Source: Brevibacillus reuszeri
Lineage (GTDB): Bacteria > Bacillota > Bacilli > Brevibacillales > Brevibacillaceae
Reading direction: 5' to 3'
NCBI RefSeq assembly: GCF_002897295.1
Contig: NZ_BEXF01000003.1
Coordinates: forward strand, 1-64,000
DNA length: 64,000 bases
Position numbers and translations under genes: made by a program. Below, in pieces: positions 8,396-18,082 of the stretch (position 1 is its first letter; each line of letters opens with the position of its first letter). The notes under the pieces are model-generated. The model was not told the origin of the DNA. It ran no database searches and saw nothing but the letters and a program-made list of their open reading frames with translations.

Positions 8396-11300
8396 AACTT
8401 TTTACCCCCTATCTGTATCGGTCGCAAACGCTTCATACGAATGCTGCTTTGCTCAACTTGACGTGAAACTACATGTGGACATGCCGCAACACTTCTGAGT
8501 ACTTCCCGGTTAAATACCTTATGTGTTTCCATGCAGTCTCGCAGTGCATCACCCCAAACCGTCTCATCGGCTGCTTCCGTGATCAAATCAAGCGTTACCC
8601 ACTCTGGAAAACGCGAGACCAAAGAAGTGGACGAGCGATCAGGTTTGGTGGGCCAGCGGTAAAATAGCAGCTCTTGATCATCTGGCAACGGGAAAATTGC
8701 TGGTTCCCAGCTGTGACCATATCGTACGTAGCGTTCCACATACTGCTTATTTTTGTTCCAGAGATACGGATTTTGCCTCATGCCATCCTCTGTCGCCTTT
8801 TGAATCGTATCAAGCGCGAGTGCATGGTGAGGATATGCTGTTCGATCCAGCTCACGACCAATTCCGTAAAAGAGCGAAATCGGCACCCAATACGATACGG
8901 GGAATCGCGGTGGACTGTTGTACCCAGCAAAAGGCTGCGTCCACTCGTGAGAAGGAATTCCGTGATCATCAATAATCACATCAGGCAGCCAGCGATAAAA
9001 TAGCTGCGGGACAACCCGTGATTCACCAAAAATACTCGGTTTAAAGCGATGATTCGTATACTCCAGACCCACTGCGTTATAGCGGGCGGCGTGATGCTTC
9101 CAATATGGGTTATCTTTCACCAGCTCCTGATGAAGGGCGATCCCATCCGGATTGGCAAAGGGAATCACGACGAGATTGAAGCGCGTTAGCCATTCCGCTC
9201 TTTCGGTTACGATTTCTTTTACGAGCTCTCGGATGGCGGGCATACTGGACACTTCGTTCGGATGATGCCCCGCTTCGATCAGCACAGTCGGCTTGTATAG
9301 AGACAGCTTGTGAGTCGATACATAACTGGAAACACGAGGGGTCGTAACCTCCACCGTGTAGATTGATCGACCTTCAAACGATTTTTCGACTTCCCAAATA
9401 TGGACAGACGGATGTGCAGCGAGCTCAGCCCACTCATCAATCATAGGGTCTTCCTTTGGCCCAGCAGGTGCGTAGTCCCACTCCTCGACCGTGCTCGTCG
9501 AATCATTTCTCAACAATAAACCTGCACGCACTGGCTCTGTTTGCTGATCATCAAAGTACAGATGTGTGGTGGCAATAGTGAGCGCTTGCTTCTCGCTATA
9601 TTCTTTTACGCGAATGGTTGCATGGGGCGTGATCCCTGTTTCCACCCGGACATACGGACGTACCGCCCCCGGTGAGTTCCATGCCACTCCCGTTTCTTTT
9701 TCACCTAGATAGGCATAGTAGTCAAGCGTGTAAAAATAAATATCCTCGTGCAATGCTTCTAAAGATGAAATCGTCTCTTCATCGATATTCAGCCGTTCTT
9801 CTTGTTCACTCATCGCGACTTCAACATCGATTGAGTAAAAAAGAGGAATGTCCCCTCGATATGGACCTTGTTGCTTTTGCATAAGAGCTGCTGTCAGCTC
9901 CGGTAAAAATTGCTGCGTATAATACTGCCAAAATCTTTCCCGATCAGTAGGAACTATATAGTGGTTGACCGCCAGACCGTCGTTAATGGTCAGACCAGAT
10001 GTCGTCGGATAGGCAAGTTTCACCTGATCAGCATACGGAACTGATGCTACAGGAACATCCAATTGCCATGTTCCCAGCAGGTTCTGATTTTTTCCATACA
10101 CCTCTACCTGATAGGTCGTCTGCAACCGTTCATCCATCACGAATGAAGTTTGGGACAAAGAAATTCCTAGCTCCCTGGCAAGCAGCTGGTCTACGGGATA
10201 AAGCTCCTGTAGCCAACGATGCGATAGCTCCATTCCATCTTTACGCGACTCCCGTTGAAACGAGATTGCTACTCGTTCCACTCGCTTTCCTGAACGCTGT
10301 AAGCTTGGAATGATCGTTTCCTTTACCCAGCACAAGCCTGGCTTAAATGCTGAATGTATATGTACATGGTGTTCCATTTGCGGGAGCAACCGGGAGATGG
10401 TATGACCCCAGCTTCGTTCCAGCGCCCGTCGTATCTCTACCGGTTCAGACATAAAGGCGGTGATTACCAGAGGAGCCGATACTTGCTTGCCCTCTTTCAG
10501 CTGCTGAACGAGCGTCTCTACCTTTTCCTGAAACAACTGCTCCATTTCGCTTCTTTCACCCGGGTCACTCCATGTTTTCTCTACAAAAAGCGGAAAGTCC
10601 TGCTGAATGTTCTCGCTTGCCGCATTCTCCCACTTGCCATAGGTGCCGCCGGTTTGATGCGGGGTCGCACTCGCGAAGTAATCAAGTGCAGAAATTACGG
10701 CACCTTCTCCACCAGTGATACGAATCACTCTGGCTGTAGCTTCTTGCTCATCAGCTACAATAACTACCTCGGCCTGCGTGTTTGACTTGTTTGGTTCGAT
10801 GTTTACTGCAAAAGTCAGTTCTGCCACGCGTTCTTGTTCACCTGTCAGGGGAAAACGAAGCCCAGTCGATGCCAGGCCAATGCGAGCAGCGAAACGAGCA
10901 GCAGCTGTAATAGATGCGCATGAGATAATTCCAGTAAAGAAAACATCGGTTTGACTTGTAACATCGATGCGGCCTGCTTGATAAAACCCGGCAGTCGTCC
11001 AAAGCTCTCCAAGACTATCGAGAGGCACCGGACGATCTACTGATGTCTTTGCGCCATTCGTCGCCTCATTCACAAGAGCAACCACGATCTGATCAACTGG
11101 AGAACTGTCTGCCATCGTATAAAGCTCGATCATGCCAGCACGGTATTTGATTGCTTGAATGTCATGATCCGTTGAACTGCTAATTACCCCAGCTGGCCAG
11201 CTTGATGCCATCCAGCGCATCATCTGGCTAATGCTCGACTCGCTTCCACCAAGAAATTCTAGCCGCTTATGATCCGGCTGTATACGACAGGCTGCCTCAT

Positions 11301-11568
11301 CCGTTTCATTGGCTGAATCGATAAAAACAGTGCACACCCAATCCCCGTCTTTTGTTGCTTGTGCCTCACCAGGAGTATCCACTTCGCGAATTACGGGTAA
11401 ATCCAGCTCACTGGTTTCCAATCCCAACCGCGCGCAAAAGTCAATCAACCCTTCTACCGCGATCCCTGTTTGCTGAAAAAACGAAACAGACAGGCAATCA
11501 GCAATTCCATCATGATTTTGATCGCCCACCAAACCTGCAGTCGTAAAGATGTCACGTAGTCCTCTCAC
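8392..11568 (-). CDS. Large M14-type zinc carboxypeptidase with duplicated N-terminal domain
   Basis: The 1058-residue protein has a peptidase M14-like domain at about 740-950. The HxxE zinc motif is in [11 protein letters not shown] at about 765, followed by [13 protein letters not shown] and [10 protein letters not shown] with the third-ligand His near 868. The N-terminal 310 residues are a tandem duplication. TTAG-37-AR(L/I)GL occurs at 9-50 and again at 191-232, each ending in a GG(S)E...AS-x-x-P segment (107-125 and 286-303). The first copy holds D16-N18-D20-G21-D24, an EF-hand/dockerin-like calcium loop. There is no signal peptide, so it should act inside the cell on imported peptides. 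It overlaps pcp by ATGA and starts 13 nt after dppC. The middle region (310-740) is not recognised. M14 membership is confident; the substrate is not. Confidence 0.85.
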   Translation of the reverse strand: MRGLRDIFTTAGLVGDQNHDGIADCLSVSFFQQTGIAVEGLIDFCARLGLETSELDLPVIREVDTPGEAQATKDGDWVCTVFIDSANETDEAACRIQPDHKRLEFLGGSESSISQMMRWMASSWPAGVISSSTDHDIQAIKYRAGMIELYTMADSSPVDQIVVALVNEATNGAKTSVDRPVPLDSLGELWTTAGFYQAGRIDVTSQTDVFFTGIISCASITAAARFAARIGLASTGLRFPLTGEQERVAELTFAVNIEPNKSNTQAEVVIVADEQEATARVIRITGGEGAVISALDYFASATPHQTGGTYGKWENAASENIQQDFPLFVEKTWSDPGERSEMEQLFQEKVETLVQQLKEGKQVSAPLVITAFMSEPVEIRRALERSWGHTISRLLPQMEHHVHIHSAFKPGLCWVKETIIPSLQRSGKRVERVAISFQRESRKDGMELSHRWLQELYPVDQLLARELGISLSQTSFVMDERLQTTYQVEVYGKNQNLLGTWQLDVPVASVPYADQVKLAYPTTSGLTINDGLAVNHYIVPTDRERFWQYYTQQFLPELTAALMQKQQGPYRGDIPLFYSIDVEVAMSEQEERLNIDEETISSLEALHEDIYFYTLDYYAYLGEKETGVAWNSPGAVRPYVRVETGITPHATIRVKEYSEKQALTIATTHLYFDDQQTEPVRAGLLLRNDSTSTVEEWDYAPAGPKEDPMIDEWAELAAHPSVHIWEVEKSFEGRSIYTVEVTTPRVSSYVSTHKLSLYKPTVLIEAGHHPNEVSSMPAIRELVKEIVTERAEWLTRFNLVVIPFANPDGIALHQELVKDNPYWKHHAARYNAVGLEYTNHRFKPSIFGESRVVPQLFYRWLPDVIIDDHGIPSHEWTQPFAGYNSPPRFPVSYWVPISLFYGIGRELDRTAYPHHALALDTIQKATEDGMRQNPYLWNKNKQYVERYVRYGHSWEPAIFPLPDDQELLFYRWPTKPDRSSTSLVSRFPEWVTLDLITEAADETVWGDALRDCMETHKVFNREVLRSVAACPHVVSRQVEQSSIRMKRLRPIQIGGKKL

Positions 11569-11580
11569 CAGTCTGCCTCC

Positions 11581-12492
11581 TTACACACGCAAATTAGGAT
11601 CAAGCTCGTCACGCAGCCAGTCGCCGAGCAAATTAATGCCAAATACGGTCAGCATAATCGCAATACCTGGGAAAGTAGCTACCCACCAGGCTGTTTCTAA
11701 ATAGTTACGACCATCTGCAAGCATACCGCCCCAGGTAGGGATGGAAGGGTCCACACCAAGACCAATGAATGTCAAGGACGCCTCCAGCAAAATGTTTACC
11801 GCAACATTTAACGTAGCCAATACGATGATGGATGATAGAACATTCGGGAGAACATGCTTTCTGATGATACGTAAATTCGTAGCACCAATCGCTTTGGCTG
11901 CCTGTACATACTCCATTTCTTTTACGCTCATAACCTGACCTCGAACCAATCGGGCGAATCCAACCCAGTTACTAATCCCCAATACGAGAATGAGCTTCCA
12001 TAATCCCGCCCCAAAAACCGTCATGACAATGATCGCAAACAGAATAAAAGGAAAAGCAAGCTGAACATCTGCCAAACGCATCAAGAGATCATCAACCCAT
12101 CGCCCATAAAAACCGGCAATTAGGCCCAAAATGACACCGATGACCATGGAAATTAATACAGACACGACACCTACGAGCAGTGACACGCGTGCTCCATAAA
12201 TAATCCGACTAAGCAAATCACGGCCGACCTGATCGGTTCCGAGTATATGCTCTGATTTCCCCGTATCATCCATCCAGGATGGGGCTGTCAATCGCGCTCG
12301 CAAATCAGCCTTGTCAGGTGTAGTCGGCGCTAGTACTGGTGCAAAAAGAGCTGATAACACTGCGATCAGGAGCAAAAACATCCCTGTCATTGCCCACGGA
12401 TTACGAACAAAGCGTCTCCCCATCTTGTTCCATTTTCCGCGTCTTTTTACTGGCGGATTCGTCTGATTGTTAGTAACTGCAGCCGTTGTCAT
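11581..12492 (-). CDS. dppC: Oligopeptide ABC transporter permease (DppC/OppC type)
   Basis: The 303-residue membrane protein has an N-terminal OppC_N segment (WAMTGMFLLLIAVLSALFAP), six predicted membrane spans, and the permease EAA loop around VQAAKAIGATNLRIIRKHVLPN. The DppC subfamily signature LTFIGLGVDPSIPTWGGML follows. It pairs with DppB to form the channel of a peptide importer. Its start overlaps the dppB stop (ATGA). Confidence 0.95.
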   Translation of the reverse strand: MTTAAVTNNQTNPPVKRRGKWNKMGRRFVRNPWAMTGMFLLLIAVLSALFAPVLAPTTPDKADLRARLTAPSWMDDTGKSEHILGTDQVGRDLLSRIIYGARVSLLVGVVSVLISMVIGVILGLIAGFYGRWVDDLLMRLADVQLAFPFILFAIIVMTVFGAGLWKLILVLGISNWVGFARLVRGQVMSVKEMEYVQAAKAIGATNLRIIRKHVLPNVLSSIIVLATLNVAVNILLEASLTFIGLGVDPSIPTWGGMLADGRNYLETAWWVATFPGIAIMLTVFGINLLGDWLRDELDPNLRV

Positions 12493-13424
12493 TCGCTTTT
12501 TCCTCCCCCCTGCCTAATACGTGGATCAATAAAGCCATAACTGATGTCAACCAGCAGGTTCACGAAAATCATCAAGAAGGACAAGATGATGACCGACCCT
12601 TGGATGACTGGAAAATCACGCTGGGAAATGGCATCGATCAGCATCCGACCAATCCCTGGCCATGAAAAGACCTGTTCAATAATAACTGTACCGCCGAGAA
12701 GCGTTCCGAACTGCAGACCAATGAACGTGACAGTAGGAATCAATGCGTTACGCAAGCCATGCTTGATAACCACGATCCATTCCTTGATCCCTTTGGAACG
12801 AGCTGTATTAATGTATTGCTGATTCAATACCTCAAGCATCGAAGAGCGCACGAGGCGTGCCAGGATACCTGACAAAATAAGTCCGAGCGCCACAGACGGC
12901 AGTACGAGATATTCCAGACCTTGATAACCAGAAGCCGGGAACCAGCGTAGCTTAACTGCGAAAATAATGATCAGCATGATCCCAAGCCAAAAGTTCGGGA
13001 AGGAAATGCCGAGCAAGGAGAAGATACGACCGAAAAAGTCGGCTACGCTTCCTCGGCGAACGGCGGAAATAATCCCGACAGGAATCGCAATCAAGAGGGC
13101 GACGAACATCCCGCCAAATGCGAGCAACAGTGTTGCCCCCATCTTCTCTTGCATCATTCCAATTACACTTTCACCTGTACGAAACGAGGTACCCAAATTC
13201 CCAGTAAACATGTCTTTCAAATAAAGAACGAACTGAACATACACGGGCTCATCCAAGCCAAGGTTTTTACGCAATTCCGCTATGGCTTCTTTTGTAGGTT
13301 CGCCTGCCTGGAACATGATCGAAACCGGATCACCTGTCAAACGAACGAGTACAAAAATAACAAGGGTGATAGCAAGAACGACAAAAATACTATGTAACAA
13401 GCGTCGAATCAAAAAGGTTGTCAT
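12489..13424 (-). CDS. dppB: Oligopeptide ABC transporter permease (DppB/OppB type)
   Basis: The 311-residue protein begins with the typical DppB/OppB N-terminus (FLIRRLLHSIFVVLAITLVIFVLVRL) and has six membrane segments. Its EAA motif region is YINTARSKGIKEWIVVIKHGLRNALIP, and LLGGTVIIEQVFSWPGIGRML is characteristic. GGAGGAG precedes the ATG. It is separated from the binding-protein gene by a 70-bp gap that contains a stable hairpin without a U-run. Confidence 0.95.
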   Translation of the reverse strand: MTTFLIRRLLHSIFVVLAITLVIFVLVRLTGDPVSIMFQAGEPTKEAIAELRKNLGLDEPVYVQFVLYLKDMFTGNLGTSFRTGESVIGMMQEKMGATLLLAFGGMFVALLIAIPVGIISAVRRGSVADFFGRIFSLLGISFPNFWLGIMLIIIFAVKLRWFPASGYQGLEYLVLPSVALGLILSGILARLVRSSMLEVLNQQYINTARSKGIKEWIVVIKHGLRNALIPTVTFIGLQFGTLLGGTVIIEQVFSWPGIGRMLIDAISQRDFPVIQGSVIILSFLMIFVNLLVDISYGFIDPRIRQGGGKSE

Positions 13425-13448
13425 CCCGCTCCTCCTTTTTCATAAATG

Positions 13449-13480
13449 AGGGGAATAGAAGAGACTTCTTCTACTCCCCT
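13449..13480 (-). other. Intercistronic hairpin after the binding-protein gene
   Basis: A 14-bp stem with one mismatch (AGGGGA...AGA at 13449-13462 with TCT...TCCCCT at 13467-13480) lies between the substrate-binding gene and dppB. No U-run follows on the minus strand, so it looks like an mRNA-stabilising or partial-attenuation hairpin of the kind that raises binding-protein output relative to permeases. Confidence 0.5.
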
Positions 13481-13494
13481 GTTCAATCTGTTTC

Positions 13495-15078
13495 CTATTC
13501 TACCGATACCTCACGCAGATCGATGCGCTCATCTGCTGGAGGCTGGAATCCTTTTACGCGTTTGTTAACAGCCCACAGGTTGATTGTTTGATAGAGCGGT
13601 ACTTCTGGTACCAGCTCATACAGACGTTTGTTCAGCTCTTTGAAAGCTTCGAGACGTTTGTCTTGATCGAAGGTGGAGCGTTCAGCTGCCAGCAATTCTT
13701 CTACTTTTTCATCATAGAAATCAGGATTCCAGAACTCTCCCTTGTGATACATCAGGTATGCGGTGTTGTCAAAGTCAAGCGTCCAGCCACCCCAACCGTT
13801 ACGGTACATATGACCAGCTTTTCCGTTTGGAATCAGATCGGAAGTAAATGTGGAGGAATCAACCAGATTCAGTTTCACTTTCAAACCGACTTGACCCAAT
13901 TGAAGCTCAACTGCTTGTGCCACTTCTTTAAAGGTTGCATCTGTACCTGGCAGGAAGAGCTCCAGCTCAGTTCCTTCCTTCACACCCGCTTCAGCAAGCA
14001 ATTGCTTTGCTTTTTCTGGATCGTACTGACGCAATGGGAGGCTAGGATCATGACCGAAAGACATTTCGCTTTGGAATGAGTTCACACGCTTACCGTAACC
14101 GCCGAGCAATGTGTCGATGATCAGATCAGCATCAATCGCATAGGCAATCGCTTCACGTACTTTTACATTGTCAACAGGCTTCTTGGTTGTATCGAAGCGC
14201 AGAGCATAAACAGTTGGAGAGCCTACTTGCATCAGCTCCAGATCAGACATGCCTTTGATGGAATCGGTTTGGCTGATCTCTACCTTTTTCATTACGTCAA
14301 TCGCACCGGTTTGCATTTCAGCAAGACGTGTAGTTGCTTCCGGAATGAAGCGGAAGGTTACTTTGTCCAGCTTAGGCAGGCCTTGCTTCCAGTAGTTCTC
14401 GTTTTTCACGAGTACCACTTTATTATCTTTTTCATAGCTTTCCATTTTGAAAGGGCCAGTACCTACTGGATGAGTATTGAAGTACTCGTCCCCTTTTTCC
14501 TTAAAGTATTGCGGAGGAACGATCACACCGCCATAACCCGCCAGCTTCGTAATCAGTACAGGGTCCTTTTCCTTCAGGATCATGTTTACGGTAAATTCGT
14601 CTACGACTTCAACATGGTCAATCGAAGCGTAGTTTGCTTGCTGAGGTCCTTTTTTGCCTTCTTCTCCAAGTAAGCGATCAAACGTAAATTTTACAGCTTC
14701 GGCATTGAAAGGCTCGCCATTGTGGAACTTAACACCCTGACGAAGCTTGAATTGGAGTGTTTTATCGTCTTTAAATTCCCAAGATTCTGCAAGTCCTGGC
14801 TGGAGCTTCAGATCTGTCGAGCGTTCTACCAAGCCCTCGAATACAGATGTTGCTACTGTACTCCAGTCGAGCAGGAACGTATCGATTGGGTCCCAGGAAT
14901 GCGGGTCGCCGTTAACACCAAGTGTCAGTTCGTTTTTCCCAGCGGCAGGTGCTGCGGTTTCTGCTTTTGGTTGTGGGTTCGCTTGGGTGCCAGAGTCCGC
15001 TGGCTTGCTAGCACATCCGCCAAGTGCGGCTGCGAGCACCAGCAAAGCTGAGCACGCTGTGATACCTAACTTTTTCAA
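13495..15078 (-). CDS. Peptide ABC transporter substrate-binding lipoprotein (SBP_bac_5)
   Basis: The 527-residue protein has a lipoprotein signal (MKKLGITACSALLVLAAALGGCASK, lipobox LGGC with Cys about 22) and an Ala/Pro-rich linker. The family-5 binding domain follows: LTLGVNGDPHSWDP, SWEFKDDKTLQFKLRQGVKFHNGEPFNAEAVKFTFDRL (the SBP_bac_5 signature), and C-terminal VPEVPLYQTINLWAVNKRVKGF. It captures oligopeptides or dipeptides outside the membrane for DppBCDF. Length is usual for the family. The hairpin downstream is consistent with higher expression than the permeases. Confidence 0.95.
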   Translation of the reverse strand: MKKLGITACSALLVLAAALGGCASKPADSGTQANPQPKAETAAPAAGKNELTLGVNGDPHSWDPIDTFLLDWSTVATSVFEGLVERSTDLKLQPGLAESWEFKDDKTLQFKLRQGVKFHNGEPFNAEAVKFTFDRLLGEEGKKGPQQANYASIDHVEVVDEFTVNMILKEKDPVLITKLAGYGGVIVPPQYFKEKGDEYFNTHPVGTGPFKMESYEKDNKVVLVKNENYWKQGLPKLDKVTFRFIPEATTRLAEMQTGAIDVMKKVEISQTDSIKGMSDLELMQVGSPTVYALRFDTTKKPVDNVKVREAIAYAIDADLIIDTLLGGYGKRVNSFQSEMSFGHDPSLPLRQYDPEKAKQLLAEAGVKEGTELELFLPGTDATFKEVAQAVELQLGQVGLKVKLNLVDSSTFTSDLIPNGKAGHMYRNGWGGWTLDFDNTAYLMYHKGEFWNPDFYDEKVEELLAAERSTFDQDKRLEAFKELNKRLYELVPEVPLYQTINLWAVNKRVKGFQPPADERIDLREVSVE

Positions 15079-15142
15079 TTCAAATCCCCCTTGTTTGTTC
15101 TGATATGCATGCTTTCATTTATATGGCAGCCGTCATTCGTAC

Positions 15143-16129
15143 CTATGGATTGTACAAATGACAAGCGACATATCTCCCATCCCCCATGGAATGAAACTGG
15201 GGTTTTTCTGTTTTGCAAATCTCCATACAATCTGGACAGCGCGTATGGAACGTACAACCGCTAGGCGGGTTGGCCGGGCTTGGCACATCACCCGTCAAAA
15301 TGATTCGTTCACGCTTCATTTTCGGCTTGGCAATCGGAACCGCCGAGAGCAAGGAGCGTGTATACGGGTGCAGCGGCTCCTCGTATAGTGCATTTTTCGG
15401 CGCCAGCTCAACCATACGGCCTAAATACATCACACCGATACGATCGCAAAAATGCTTGACGACACTCAAGTTGTGAGAAATGAATATGTATGTAAGTCCG
15501 TATTGCTTCTGTAAATCTCTCATCAGATTCAACACCTGTGATTGGATCGATACATCCAGTGCAGATACAGGCTCATCCGCCACGATCAGCTTGGGATTAA
15601 GAGAGAGGGCGCGTGCGATACCGATCCGTTGGCGCTGACCTCCACTGAACTCATGTGGAAAGCGCTCTGCATTTTCCGGCTTCAGCCCTACGACCTGCAT
15701 CAATTCCGCGACTTTCTGTTTACGTTCCTTTGGTGTCGGATACAGATTGTAGATAATCATCGGCTCTTCAATGATGTCTCCGACTGTCATACGCGGGTTC
15801 AGGGAAGCAAAAGGGTCCTGAAAAATGATTTGCAGGTCCTTGCGCTTCATTCGCATCTCGTAGGGGCTAAGCTTGGCCAAATTCTCTCCCTGAAAAATGA
15901 CATCCCCTCCGCTGGGCTCAATCAGACGCAGGATTGCCCTGCCCGTCGTCGATTTCCCACATCCCGATTCTCCGACAATCCCTAATGTTTCACCTTTTTC
16001 TACCGAGAAGGAAATGTCGTCGACTGCTTTCACATGATTCGTTACTTTCTTTAACAATCCACTGCGAATTGGGAAGTACTTTTTTAAGCCTTTCACTTCC
16101 AGCAAGGGTTTCGATTCAGACTTGTCCAC
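15143..16129 (-). CDS. dppF: Oligopeptide ABC transporter ATP-binding protein (DppF/OppF type)
   Basis: The 328-residue ATPase has Walker [10 protein letters not shown] at about 54, signature [15 protein letters not shown], and Walker [15 protein letters not shown]. The C-terminal oligo_HPY region follows, with [17 protein letters not shown] [17 protein letters not shown] and a Cys cluster ([21 protein letters not shown]) that in OppF/DppD proteins can hold an iron-sulfur cluster. It begins with GTG. The internal segment [20 protein letters not shown] is typical of the F subunit. It couples with DppD to drive transport. Confidence 0.94.
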   Translation of the reverse strand: MDKSESKPLLEVKGLKKYFPIRSGLLKKVTNHVKAVDDISFSVEKGETLGIVGESGCGKSTTGRAILRLIEPSGGDVIFQGENLAKLSPYEMRMKRKDLQIIFQDPFASLNPRMTVGDIIEEPMIIYNLYPTPKERKQKVAELMQVVGLKPENAERFPHEFSGGQRQRIGIARALSLNPKLIVADEPVSALDVSIQSQVLNLMRDLQKQYGLTYIFISHNLSVVKHFCDRIGVMYLGRMVELAPKNALYEEPLHPYTRSLLSAVPIAKPKMKRERIILTGDVPSPANPPSGCTFHTRCPDCMEICKTEKPQFHSMGDGRYVACHLYNP

Positions 16130-16167
16130 TTCTTTTCAACCCCTTTTCTCCATCATCGTTGCTTCGT

Positions 16168-17136
16168 CTATTCGTTTGCCGTGGACTCATGTAGCCAGCA
16201 CCTGCTTTTTGTCCCATCAGGTAAATCAAACAATGGTGGTGCCTGCGCGGTGCATTTGTCGTAAGCCTTGTTGCATCTTTCAGCGAAGCGACAGCCCACT
16301 GGCATTTGACCCGGACTTGGTACGGTTCCACCGATTGTGAAAAGGTACTCTTGTTCTACATCCATGTCAGGGATGGAGCCTAGCAGGCCAACCGTGTATG
16401 GATGCTTTGGCGTTTCAAACAGCTTTTCTACCTCTGCTTCTTCTACAACCTGTCCTGCATACATAACCACTACGCGATCACACATTTCAGCAACGACGCC
16501 CAGATCGTGGGTGATGAGCATGATCGTCATATCGCTTTTTTGTTGCAACTCTCGCATCAGATCGAGAATCTGCGCCTGGATCGTTACGTCCAAAGCGGTT
16601 GTAGGTTCATCGGCGACCAAAAGCGAAGGACTACAGGACATTGCCATCGCGATCATCACACGCTGTCTCATCCCACCTGATAGCTGATGCGGATACTCGT
16701 CGACAATTTCTTCAGCACGGGGAATCCCAACCAGCTTTAGCATCTGGATTGCATGTTCTTTAGCTTGCTTCTTGTTCATAGCCGTATGATTCAAGACCAG
16801 CTCCATGATTTGCGCGCCGATCGTATACACCGGATTCAGTGAAGTCATCGGCTCCTGAAAGATCATCGCAATTTCTTTTCCTCTGACCTTCCTCATCTGA
16901 TCTTTGGAATAGCCAACCAGGTTTTCACCCTTGTACAAAATTTCTCCGCGAGTAATTTGTGCCGTTCGTGGCAGTAATCCCATGATGGAGAGGGAAGTGA
17001 CGCTCTTACCGCATCCCGACTCCCCTACTACTCCGATGGTTTCGCCCTTGTTGATTTGAAAGCTCACCCCATCCAGAACGGTAATCTCGCCATTGTCGGT
17101 GCGAAATTTCGTTTGAAGATTCTTAATTTCCAGCAT
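16168..17136 (-). CDS. dppD: Oligopeptide ABC transporter ATP-binding protein (DppD/OppD type)
   Basis: The 322-residue ATPase has Walker [10 protein letters not shown] (Val in place of the usual Ser/Thr after T/S), signature [15 protein letters not shown], Walker [17 protein letters not shown], and the oligo_HPY tail [14 protein letters not shown] with the Cys-containing segment [16 protein letters not shown]. The start at 17136 ([11 protein letters not shown]) is set by AAAGGGGGG upstream; the frame stays open to 17160. It overlaps the end of the iclR gene by 14 nt, so regulator and transporter genes are cotranscribed. Confidence 0.94.
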   Translation of the reverse strand: MLEIKNLQTKFRTDNGEITVLDGVSFQINKGETIGVVGESGCGKSVTSLSIMGLLPRTAQITRGEILYKGENLVGYSKDQMRKVRGKEIAMIFQEPMTSLNPVYTIGAQIMELVLNHTAMNKKQAKEHAIQMLKLVGIPRAEEIVDEYPHQLSGGMRQRVMIAMAMSCSPSLLVADEPTTALDVTIQAQILDLMRELQQKSDMTIMLITHDLGVVAEMCDRVVVMYAGQVVEEAEVEKLFETPKHPYTVGLLGSIPDMDVEQEYLFTIGGTVPSPGQMPVGCRFAERCNKAYDKCTAQAPPLFDLPDGTKSRCWLHESTANE

Positions 17137-17920
17137 CAAATTCCCCCCTTTGCTCGACATACCCTAGCTTGCTCATGATTTCTTTGGCAATTTCTTTTGT
17201 TTCTTTGACCAAATAATCCAATCGATCTTGTTGGAAACGAGAGGTAGCTCCAGCGAGGCTGAGTCCCGCGATTACTTGTCCAGTAAAGTCTCGGATTGGC
17301 ACGGCAATCGCAGCGGAATCCGGCTCTAATTCTCCGTAGCTCACGGTGTATCCGCTTTCACGTGCGTCGTGAATCCATTTCCAAAGCAGCCCTTTGTCCG
17401 TATTGGTATCCGGAGCGATTTTTTGCAGCTCAACGCGATTCAGCAGTTCTTCGATTTCTTCATCTGGCAAATAGGACAGGAGAATTCGCGGACATGCTCC
17501 AGCGTAAAGTGGTGACTTTCGTCCTACCTGCGTATACACCCGAACATATTGACGTGTATCTACCTTTTCAATGTAAACGCCCTCGTCCTGGTCGCGAATA
17601 ATCAGGTTGACCGCTTCATCTACGCGATCTCGCAATTGCAGCATATACGGCAGAGCGATCTTCCTGATCTCCAGGCGCTGTGCCACGATGTTTCCGAATT
17701 CGAGCAGCTTTAAGCCCAGCTGATAACGCGGCGGATTATGTGTCGTTGTTTTGGAGACAAACCCACGCATTTCAAGGGTTTGAAGAATCCGAAACACCGT
17801 ACTTTTTGGCATGCCCGATAATTCAACCAATTCAGTTAAGCTCAACTCGTTGTTCTGAATGAAATATTCCAAAAAATCAAGCGTTTTGAGGACACTACGA
17901 TTTGCTGTTGTTTTCTCCAT
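17123..17920 (-). CDS. IclR-family transcriptional regulator
   Basis: The 265-residue protein has an N-terminal winged helix (about 8-70: SVLKTLDFLEYFIQNNELSLTELVELSGMPKSTVFRILQTL) and a C-terminal IclR ligand-binding domain with GSHSPLYAGA-like GRKSPLYAGACPRILLSYL and the late GQVIAGLSLAGATSRF. The start MEKTTANRS at 17920 fits the family. The frame continues to a TTG at 17947. As first gene of the peptide/pyroglutamate operon it probably autoregulates and controls all of it. The operator is the palindrome at 17944-17974. The effector is unknown; pyroglutamate or glutamate is a reasonable guess from context. Confidence 0.93.
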   Translation of the reverse strand: MEKTTANRSVLKTLDFLEYFIQNNELSLTELVELSGMPKSTVFRILQTLEMRGFVSKTTTHNPPRYQLGLKLLEFGNIVAQRLEIRKIALPYMLQLRDRVDEAVNLIIRDQDEGVYIEKVDTRQYVRVYTQVGRKSPLYAGACPRILLSYLPDEEIEELLNRVELQKIAPDTNTDKGLLWKWIHDARESGYTVSYGELEPDSAAIAVPIRDFTGQVIAGLSLAGATSRFQQDRLDYLVKETKEIAKEIMSKLGYVEQRGEFDAGN

Positions 17921-17943
17921 GTTTTTATCACCGCTTTTCCGTC

Positions 17944-17974
17944 CCAAAATACGGAACCATATTTTGTATTTTGG
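17944..17974 (-). promoter_or_regulatory. Palindromic operator candidate for the IclR regulator
   Basis: CCAAAATAC (17944-17952) is mirrored perfectly by GTATTTTGG (17966-17974). It lies immediately downstream of the -10 box at 17984-17989, covering the predicted transcription start. That is a repressor-type position. Confidence 0.6.
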
Positions 17975-17983
17975 TATGCTGTC

Positions 17984-18012
17984 ATTTTAAAATATTCTGT
18001 TTATACGGTCAA
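17984..18012 (-). promoter_or_regulatory. Sigma-A promoter of the iclR-dpp-pxp operon
   Basis: On the minus strand, TTGACC (18012-18007) is followed after exactly 17 bases by TAAAAT (17989-17984). Each box is close to the consensus. The predicted start is near 17977, about 57 nt before the iclR start codon. Confidence 0.7.
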
Positions 18013-18023
18013 TATATTTTTAA

Positions 18024-18065
18024 AACCCCTGTCAAGCAGTTCGTTATACCTGCTTGACAGGGGTT
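18024..18065 (-). terminator. Strong terminator of the YitT gene
   Basis: A perfect 16-bp stem (AACCCCTGTCAAGCAG at 18024-18039 with its complement at 18050-18065) is followed on the minus strand by TTTT and an AU-rich tract. It insulates the operon promoter just downstream from the yitT transcript. Confidence 0.85.
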
Positions 18066-18082
18066 CTTTGTATCCATTTTCG

